From Mycobacterium rhizamassiliense (lineage in GTDB: Bacteria; Actinomycetota; Actinomycetes; Mycobacteriales; Mycobacteriaceae), in the NCBI RefSeq assembly GCF_900157375.1, contig NZ_LT721901.1, positions 5,898,970 through 5,962,969 of the forward strand: 64,000 nt of DNA. The letters run 5' to 3'. The notes beneath the pieces are model-generated. The model was not told the DNA's origin. It saw only the letters and a program-made list of their open reading frames with translations, and made no database searches. The position numbers and the translations under genes were made by a program. The first letter of the stretch is position 1, and each line of letters starts with the position of its first letter. Of this stretch, positions 58,534 through 64,000 are shown piece by piece.

Positions 58534-59727
58534 TCAACACGTGAGCAGCATGCATCCCGCGACCGGTCCACCGCCGACGGAAACCACGCCGACCTCGGGA
58601 CGCCGCAGCACCTGCCGCTCCCCCGCTTCGCCGCGCAACTGCAGGCAGCCCTCGTGCAGCGCCCAGTAACCGTGCATGCGCCCCGCCGAGAGCTGGCCGC
58701 CGTAGGTGTTCAGCGGCAGCACACCGTCGCGCGCGATGCGCGTGCCGCCCTCGACGAACGGGCCTGCGTCGCCGTCGCCGCAGATCCCCAGCGCTTCCAG
58801 CCAGGCCATCGTGAGATACGTGAAACCGTCGTACAACTCGGCGACGCCGAGGTCGGCCGGCTTGAGCTCCGTGCGCGACCACATCTGCGCGGTCGCGTCC
58901 GACATCGCCATCCTGGGGTAGTCGTCGCGGTGGAACCAGCCGCCGGCGCCGTCGGATCCACCGATCGCTTCGACGTGGACGGGCCGGTGCGGGCAGTCCG
59001 GGCCGTAGTCGGCGTGGGAGACCACGACCGCGATCGACCCGTCGATGGGCACGTCGCAGTCCAGCAACCCGAACGGCGTCGACACCAGCCGCGCACTGAG
59101 GTAGTCGGCCATCGTCATCGGATCCCGGTACACCGCAAGGGGATTCAGCGCGGCGTTGCGCCGGCCGTTGAGGGCCAGCCAGCCCAGCTGTTCTTTGGTC
59201 GTGCCATACAGATCCATGTGCCGGCGGCAATTCAGCGCCAACCAGTTCGCGGCGGAATAAGCCTGCGCCGCAACCAGATCGTTGACGTCATCCATGGCGC
59301 CGACGGCCGGCTTCGGCTCGCCCTCGGGGGTCTCGAACATCCGGGCCAGCGGCGGGGCCGGCGCGTTCTCGTCCTGCTTCACCGGGACCGTGCCGCCGAG
59401 CATCTGGATGGTCCGGTACACCACCACATGGTGGGCGCGCTTTTCGGCGACCGCGCGGCACGCCGACATGACCGGGCTCAGCAGTCCCCCGGTTCCGAAC
59501 CCGGCGCCGCAATCGGCCGCCTCGATCTGCAGTTCGGCGTTGACCTCGGCGGCCGGCGTGTCACCCAGCGTCGCGATGCCATCGACGTCGCTGGGCATCA
59601 GGCCGGCGTCGGCGATGGCGGTACGCACCGCTTCCATGGTGAGGTCTCGTCCCGGGATCCCGGTGCGCCGGCCGATTCGCGAAATGCCGATGCCGGACAG
59701 GATCGCGTCTTTCTCGAAATACGTCAT
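58534..59727 (-). CDS. Thiolase-family (lipid-transfer protein/Ltp-like) protein
   Basis: A 397-residue thiolase-fold protein of the SCP-x/Ltp type common in sterol and acyl-CoA degradation. Segments such as EAADCGAGFGTGGLLSPVMS (candidate nucleophile Cys), VAELYDGFTYLTMAWLEALG and LPLNTYGGQLSAGRMHGY match this group; the last has a Gly-rich thiolase loop and an active-site His. ATG 59727. Divergent from a DUF35-type OB-fold gene, its usual partner. Confidence 0.82.
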   Translation of the reverse strand: MTYFEKDAILSGIGISRIGRRTGIPGRDLTMEAVRTAIADAGLMPSDVDGIATLGDTPAAEVNAELQIEAADCGAGFGTGGLLSPVMSACRAVAEKRAHHVVVYRTIQMLGGTVPVKQDENAPAPPLARMFETPEGEPKPAVGAMDDVNDLVAAQAYSAANWLALNCRRHMDLYGTTKEQLGWLALNGRRNAALNPLAVYRDPMTMADYLSARLVSTPFGLLDCDVPIDGSIAVVVSHADYGPDCPHRPVHVEAIGGSDGAGGWFHRDDYPRMAMSDATAQMWSRTELKPADLGVAELYDGFTYLTMAWLEALGICGDGDAGPFVEGGTRIARDGVLPLNTYGGQLSAGRMHGYWALHEGCLQLRGEAGERQVLRRPEVGVVSVGGGPVAGCMLLTC

Positions 59728-59785
59728 CTGCACCGTCCGAAATCCGTCGCACGCATTGAGACCAATAAAGTGTACTGTATTCGAC

Positions 59786-60133
59786 GTGCCAGCACAGACG
59801 TCGCAGCTTCTCATCGAGCATTGCGCTGATTGCGACCGCTGGGTGCATCCCGCGGCGGCGCAGTGCCGCGACTGCGGCAGCCCACTGGTCGCGCGGCCGG
59901 TGTCCGGGCAGGGCACGGTGTTCACCTACACGGTCAATCACCACCCGTACAACCCGGAGATCCCGGTCCCCTACGTGATCGCGATCGTGGAGCTCGTGGA
60001 ACAAAGCGGGCTGCGCGTGGCCGCCAATATCGTTGACTGCGAACCGGATTCCGTGACGTCCGGGATGGCCGTAAGCATCCGGCCGGAAAAGGGCGCCGGC
60101 GGGGCGCCGTTATTCGGGCCCGCCGCTAGCTGA
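59786..60133 (+). CDS. Zinc-ribbon OB-fold (DUF35) protein
   Basis: A 115-residue protein with a rubredoxin-like zinc ribbon (CADC...CRDC near residues 12-30) and an OB-fold (GQGTVFTYTVNHHPYNPEIP). DUF35 proteins form complexes with Ltp-type thiolases/aldolases and complete their acyl-CoA site. GTG 59786. It ends one base before the convergent methyltransferase gene. Confidence 0.82.
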   Translation: MPAQTSQLLIEHCADCDRWVHPAAAQCRDCGSPLVARPVSGQGTVFTYTVNHHPYNPEIPVPYVIAIVELVEQSGLRVAANIVDCEPDSVTSGMAVSIRPEKGAGGAPLFGPAAS

Positions 60134-60955
60134 TCAGCGCTTACGCGCGGTAACCAACAGGTACTCCCACTCCATCGCGGACGACCCGGCCAGGTACCTG
60201 TCGCCGAGCGCGGCCAGTTGTGCGTCCAATGCCGCGATCCGGTCGGGCTCGTCGGCGATGCCGCGGTAGGCGGCGATTGTCGGCCCGTAATTCGCTTTGA
60301 AGAAGTCGCGGAACATAGCGCCATCGTCGAAGCGGTCGACTCGTAACGCGCAGCGTTGCGTGGTGAATTCGGTGACGCGCTCTCCGAGTAGGGCCCGCAC
60401 GTGATCGGCGTTGCCCCACAGCGCCGGCGGCTGGACACCCGGCGGCGGCGCCGCCACGTATGGCTTCGTCGTCGCGAACATCTCGCCGATGAATCCCTCT
60501 GGCGTCCAGCTGATCAGCCCGATCCGCCCGCCAGGCCGACAGACTCGCACCAACTCGTCGGCCGCACGTTGGTGGTGCGGCGCGAACATCACGCCGACAC
60601 AGGACAACACCGCGTCGAACTCGTCGCTGTCCCACGGCAGCGCCTCGGCATTGGCTTGCTGCCAGCGCAAACCGATGCCGCGGGCCCGCGCGCTCGCTTC
60701 TCCGCGCGCCAGCAGGTCAGGGCAGAGATCGCCGGCAACCACGTCGGCTCCGCGCAGCGCGGCCGGAATGGCCACGTTGCCGGTTCCGGCGGCGACGTCG
60801 AGAACACGGTCACCCGTACCGATTCCGCTCGCCGTCACCAGCACCGGGCCAAGCGGTGCCACCACATCGGTCGCCACCGTCGCGTAGTCGCCCAAGGCCC
60901 ACAGGGCGCGATGCTTGGTTTCCAGGCCGCGATCGGTTTCGGTTGCTGCAGTCAT
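60134..60955 (-). CDS. Class I SAM-dependent methyltransferase
   Basis: A 273-residue methyltransferase: motif I VLDVAAGTGNVAIPAALRG near residue 52, acidic residue in VVAGDLCPDLL, and motif IV FDAVLSCVGVMFAPH. Substrate unknown. Divergent from the HxlR regulator at 61107, which may control it. Confidence 0.87.
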   Translation of the reverse strand: MTAATETDRGLETKHRALWALGDYATVATDVVAPLGPVLVTASGIGTGDRVLDVAAGTGNVAIPAALRGADVVAGDLCPDLLARGEASARARGIGLRWQQANAEALPWDSDEFDAVLSCVGVMFAPHHQRAADELVRVCRPGGRIGLISWTPEGFIGEMFATTKPYVAAPPPGVQPPALWGNADHVRALLGERVTEFTTQRCALRVDRFDDGAMFRDFFKANYGPTIAAYRGIADEPDRIAALDAQLAALGDRYLAGSSAMEWEYLLVTARKR

Positions 60956-61034
60956 GATGACGCTCCCTTCTGGTCGTTGGACACCATCGTCTGTTCGCCG
61001 ATGAATCGATTCCAGTGCCAGATCTGAACCGGGT

Positions 61035-61055
61035 CTAGTTCACAATCTGTACTAG
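61035..61055. promoter_or_regulatory. Candidate HxlR operator
   Basis: CTAGT and ACTAG flank an 11-base spacer in the gap between the divergent methyltransferase and HxlR genes. Short arms, so only a weak candidate. Confidence 0.4.
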
Positions 61056-61106
61056 TCAATTGCGCTGCTCGGGCGTCTACTGGACGCAGCGAAATGAGGT
61101 GCGGCA

Positions 61107-61790
61107 ATGCCCGAGAAGTCGAAATATGGCCAGTTTTGCCCGGTGGCCAAGGCGGTGGAATTGCTCGATGAACGCTGGACACTGCTCGTGGTGCGCGAGT
61201 TGCTACGCGGCAGCGCCCATTTCAACGACCTTCGGCGCGGGGTGCCGAAGATGTCGCCTGCGCTGTTGTCGAAGCGGTTGAAGTCGTTGTGCCGGGCCGG
61301 TGTCGTGGAGCGCACCGACAACGACGGTCGCACCTCGTATGCGCTGACAGCGTGCGGCCGGGAACTCGCGCCGGTGATAGACGCGCTCGGCGCGTGGGGA
61401 CTTCGCTGGATGCCGGAGATGGGCGACGACGAGCTCGATCCGCACCTACTGATGTGGGATATCCATCGCTCGATTCCCATCGACGCGTGGCCGCGGGCGC
61501 GCACGGTGGTGGCGTTCCGGCTGAGCGGAGTGGCGACCAAGGCGTCTCGCTGGTGGCTAATGGTGTCCGAAGGAGCCTCGGATGTCTGCGATTTCGACCC
61601 TGGCTACGAGGTGGCCGCAACGGTGGACACCAGCCTGCGCACCCTGATCGAACTGTGGCGTGGCGACGTATCGTGGTCGCGGGCCACGCTCAACGGCGCC
61701 GTGACCATTCAGGGTGGTGCGGACGTTCGCCGGGCGGTCCCGGAATGGATCGGCCAGTCACGGTTGGCGGCCGTTCCGCGGCCGGCGTGA
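61107..61790 (+). CDS. HxlR-family transcriptional regulator
   Basis: A 227-residue protein. An N-terminal HxlR winged helix (CPVAKAVELLDERWTLLVVR, then FNDLRRGVPKMSPALLSKRL) is followed by a C-terminal domain with weak similarity to SCP2-type lipid-binding folds (TLNGAVTIQGGADVRRAVPE). ATG 61107 after GAGGTG. It may regulate the divergent methyltransferase. Confidence 0.87.
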   Translation: MPEKSKYGQFCPVAKAVELLDERWTLLVVRELLRGSAHFNDLRRGVPKMSPALLSKRLKSLCRAGVVERTDNDGRTSYALTACGRELAPVIDALGAWGLRWMPEMGDDELDPHLLMWDIHRSIPIDAWPRARTVVAFRLSGVATKASRWWLMVSEGASDVCDFDPGYEVAATVDTSLRTLIELWRGDVSWSRATLNGAVTIQGGADVRRAVPEWIGQSRLAAVPRPA

Positions 61791-61795
61791 CGCGG

Positions 61796-61801
61796 GCTAG
61801 T
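61796..61801. repeat. Target-site duplication, left copy
   Basis: GCTAGT directly before the left inverted repeat. Its CTA supplies the transposase stop codon on the minus strand. Confidence 0.85.
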
Positions 61802-62795
61802 TGTGATGTCCAGGGAGGTTGGTCAGTCGGGTGACCGGTGGCTGGCCTCCGAGGGCGGAGTGGGCTCGGTGGTGATTGTAGGAGTGCAGCCAGCCGGGTA
61901 GAGCGTCGTTGCGGTGTTCGGTTGATTCGTAGAGTCGGGCGTAGGCCCAGCCGTCGGCAAGAGTGCGGTGGAATCGCTCGACTTTGCCGTTCGTCTGGGG
62001 CCGGTAGGCGCGGGTTCGCTTGGCGGTGATGCCCAATTCGGTGCAGGCGTCACGCCAGGCGTAGGACCGGTAGGCCGAGCCGTTGTCGGACAAGACCCTT
62101 TCGACGGTGACCCCATGATCGGCAAACCACGCGATGGCACGTCGGAGCACGCCGATGGCGGTGGAGGCTTTTTCATCGGTGCATATTTCGGCGTATGCCA
62201 CGCGGGAATGATCGTCGATGACGGTGTGTAAGAACGCTATTCCGATTCTGGGTTGATATCGCTTGTTGCGTTCGCCGGTGCGGCGGGCGGTCTGGCGGGC
62301 GTTGCGTCTGCTTTGTTGGCGACTCATGAACTTGTGACCCCCACCGTCGGGGATGTTGGCGAACTTGGTGACATCGACATGGATCAATGAACCCGGATAG
62401 GCATGCTCGTAGCGGCGCAGCGGTTCGCCGGTGACGCGATCGATGTGCGAGAGCCGGTTGATTCGGCAGCGGGTCAGCACGGCGTGCACGGTCGAGGCCG
62501 CCATGCCGAGTTGACCAGCGATCTGAACTGGCCCCAGTCGCTTGCGCCACCGTAGTTTCACGATTCGCCGCATCAGCTGAACATTGGTTTTGGTCGGGCT
62601 GCGATGCGGCCTTGAACTGCGGTCGAGCATGCCGGCAGGCCCCTCGGTGCGGTATCGGACGGCCCACTTTTTGGCCGTTCGTTCCGCGACCATGAACATC
62701 TTGGCCGCTGCGGCGTAGGTCCAACCCTGCTCGACGACGAGCTGGGCAAGCCTCAAACGGGCGCGCGGGGTCAATGCAGCGTTAACGTGGGACAC
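61797..62795 (-). CDS. IS481-family transposase
   Basis: A 332-residue DDE transposase: N-terminal HTH (TYAAAAKMFMVAERTAKKWA), then the catalytic core with LIHVDVTKF (first Asp), RVLSDNGSAYRS (second Asp) and QTNGKVERFHRT (Glu). The GTG at 62795 gives the usual N terminus (SHVNAALTPRARLRLAQLV). The frame reads through the terminal repeat and its TAG stop lies in the duplicated target site outside the element. Intact, so the element may still be active. Confidence 0.9.
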   Translation of the reverse strand: MSHVNAALTPRARLRLAQLVVEQGWTYAAAAKMFMVAERTAKKWAVRYRTEGPAGMLDRSSRPHRSPTKTNVQLMRRIVKLRWRKRLGPVQIAGQLGMAASTVHAVLTRCRINRLSHIDRVTGEPLRRYEHAYPGSLIHVDVTKFANIPDGGGHKFMSRQQSRRNARQTARRTGERNKRYQPRIGIAFLHTVIDDHSRVAYAEICTDEKASTAIGVLRRAIAWFADHGVTVERVLSDNGSAYRSYAWRDACTELGITAKRTRAYRPQTNGKVERFHRTLADGWAYARLYESTEHRNDALPGWLHSYNHHRAHSALGGQPPVTRLTNLPGHHN

Positions 62796-62910
62796 GAAGG
62801 CCTCCTGGTTGGTGAAGCGGTTTCTAGACAGCTCCACTTCACAACCGGAGGCCTTCACCTGTCACACAGGCTCACCGACACCGAACGGGACAACCTCCCT
62901 GGACATCACA
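61802..62910. mobile_element. Complete IS481-family insertion sequence
   Basis: The 1109-bp element is bounded by perfect 20-bp inverted repeats (TGTGATGTCCAGGGAGGTTG at 61802-61821 and its complement at 62891-62910). It is flanked by 6-bp direct repeats GCTAGT, which match the NCTAGN target known for IS481. It contains one intact transposase gene on the minus strand. It sits between the HxlR gene and fadE22, disrupting neither. Confidence 0.92.
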
Positions 62911-62916
62911 GCTAGT
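62911..62916. repeat. Target-site duplication, right copy
   Basis: GCTAGT directly after the right inverted repeat. Its CTA is the original TAG stop of fadE22. Confidence 0.85.
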
Positions 62917-64000
62917 TGATCAGCGGGTCGCGCGGCATCCCGAGAATCCGCTCGGCGATCTGATTGCGGGTGACCTCCGAGGTGCCGCCGGCGATCGACA
63001 TGCCGCGCGCACCCATGATCATGCGGCCCGCCATGGCGCCGGGCCCATCGGTCAGCGCGACGTCGGGACCCAGTAGCGCCGCCGAGATCGCGGCCCCGTC
63101 CACCATGTGTTCGGCCAGCTTGAGCTTGGTGACGTTGCCTTCCGGACCCGGCCCCGCCCCTTCGATGCTGCGCGCGGCGCGACGCAGGTTCAGCAGCCGC
63201 AGCGCGTGGTCGTCGGTCAGGTAGTTACCGACGCGAATCTTGGCTCCCGCCAACCGATCTGAGTGCTGCTGGGCGAGTTCGATCAGCTTGTCCGCCAGTC
63301 CCTCGTAGAACGAGCCGCTGCCGCCGATGCTGACGCGCTCGTTGCCGAGCGTCGCGCGGGCCACCGTCCACCCGGTGTTCGGCGCGCCCACGACGTCTTC
63401 GTCGGGAACGAACAGGTCGTTGAAGAACACTTCGTTGAAGTCCGAGTCGCCGGTGATCTGGCGCAGCGGCCGGACCTCGACCTCGGGCGCCTTCATGTCG
63501 ACGATCACCGTGGTGATGCCGCCGTGCTTGGACGCCTCGGGATCGGTGCGCACGGTGGCCAACCCGCGAGCGCAGTAGTGTGCCCCGCTGGTCCACACCT
63601 TCTGCCCGTTGATCTTCCAGCCGCCGTCCACCCGGGTGGCGCGGGTCTTCACCGCCGCCGCGTCCGATCCCGCGTCCGGCTCGGAGAACAGCTGGCACCA
63701 GATCTCGTCCTTGCGCAGCGCCTTCTCCACGAATCTTTCGATCTGCCACGGTGTTCCGTGCTGGATGAGGGTGAGGATCACCCACCCGGTGATCCCGTAG
63801 TCGGGGCGCTTGATGCCGGCCGCCCGGAATTCTTCTTCGATCACCAGCTGCTCCACCGCGTCGGCGGCGCGCCCCCACGGCTTGGGCCAGTGCGGCATGC
63901 CGTAGCCGGTTTCGATCAGCTTGTCGCGCTGCGGCTGCTTGTCCAGCGCCGCGATCTCGGCGGCGTCGGCGTGAACCCGGGCACGCAATTCTTCGGCCTC
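62912..64000 (-). CDS. fadE22: Acyl-CoA dehydrogenase (5' end outside the window)
   Basis: C-terminal 363 residues or so of an acyl-CoA dehydrogenase, which oxidises acyl-CoA to enoyl-CoA with FAD. Visible are WCQLFSEPDAGSDAAAVKTR (flavin/substrate loop), the WKINGQKVWTSGAHYC strand, and the C-terminal AGGTSEVTRNQIAERILGMPRDP. The frame is open to the window edge, so the start lies beyond. Order after the double GntR gene fits Rv3061c. The TAG stop lies in an IS481 target duplication. Confidence 0.9.
   Translation of the reverse strand, partial: EAEELRARVHADAAEIAALDKQPQRDKLIETGYGMPHWPKPWGRAADAVEQLVIEEEFRAAGIKRPDYGITGWVILTLIQHGTPWQIERFVEKALRKDEIWCQLFSEPDAGSDAAAVKTRATRVDGGWKINGQKVWTSGAHYCARGLATVRTDPEASKHGGITTVIVDMKAPEVEVRPLRQITGDSDFNEVFFNDLFVPDEDVVGAPNTGWTVARATLGNERVSIGGSGSFYEGLADKLIELAQQHSDRLAGAKIRVGNYLTDDHALRLLNLRRAARSIEGAGPGPEGNVTKLKLAEHMVDGAAISAALLGPDVALTDGPGAMAGRMIMGARGMSIAGGTSEVTRNQIAERILGMPRDPLIN

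Noticed and set aside
1..64000. tRNA, rRNA or CRISPR arrays
   Set aside because: I saw no cloverleaf with TTCRANY-type loop, no rRNA signature and no regularly spaced repeats. A tRNAscan/CRISPR search would settle this.

Overview
The window is high-GC, densely coded chromosomal DNA of a slow-growing Mycobacterium (nontuberculous). From about 13.9 kb to the right end, the gene order follows Mycobacterium tuberculosis Rv3034c to Rv3061c: acyltransferase, beta-propeller lipoprotein, TB22.2-like, two methyltransferases, echA17, Nudix, ABC ATPase, serB2, ctaD, fecB, adhC, nrdF2, Baeyer-Villiger monooxygenase, TetR, nrdE-nrdI-nrdH, FMN reductase, TetR, dinB2, SDR, TetR, cyp136, double GntR, fadE22. 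Several accessory blocks interrupt this backbone. I assigned homologies by reading the sequence and from memory of the families. No database search was run.

0-13.1 kb: a carotenoid and light-protection block. Nine translationally coupled genes (crtE, crtI, crtB, crtYc, crtYd, a methyltransferase, a CrtU-like flavoprotein, a Rieske oxygenase and a small tudor-like protein) predict a route from prenyl diphosphates to beta-carotene and probably to a modified or aromatic carotenoid. Two paralogous MarR regulators follow, then a divergent operon encoding an MmpL-type transporter, a TspO/CrtK protein and a DNA photolyase. The MarR plus RND-transporter neighbourhood resembles the Corynebacterium crt locus (CrtR and cg0722).

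13.1-19.4 kb: a lipoprotein with three DUF4333 repeats, then backbone genes.

19.4-24.5 kb: the most unusual region, a polymorphic-toxin island between the Rv3038c and echA17 homologues. An EspC-like partner, a type VII secretion-type protein with a C-terminal barnase/RNase Sa-like domain, and a barstar-like immunity protein form a complete toxin-immunity cassette. A second, decayed copy follows. It has a duplicated promoter fused to a toxin 5' fragment, a colicin D-type immunity gene, a paralogue of an unknown gene that is broken in the first copy, and two fragments of a duplicated echA17. A frameshifted PPE gene joined to a beta-helix-like domain interrupts the echA17 fragments. The layout reads as a tandem duplication followed by cargo replacement and decay.

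24.5-54.2 kb: backbone metabolism (fatty acid, serine, respiration, iron, class Ib ribonucleotide reductase, translesion synthesis, P450). Insertions include three DUF3349 paralogues with a PhoU, and an oxidoreductase/TetR-rich segment (36.2-42.7 kb) where almost every TetR gene has a clear palindromic operator. Paired NrdR-type boxes at identical 32-bp spacing precede nrdF2 and nrdHIE.

54.2-64 kb: a stand-alone LeuA-regulatory-like domain behind a candidate attenuator leader, two glycine-rich lipoproteins sharing a promoter motif, an anti-sigma-type sensor, a duplicated-module GntR regulator, a thiolase/OB-fold pair, a methyltransferase/HxlR pair, and an IS481-family element in an NCTAGN target at the stop codon of fadE22. 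No tRNA, rRNA or CRISPR array was seen.
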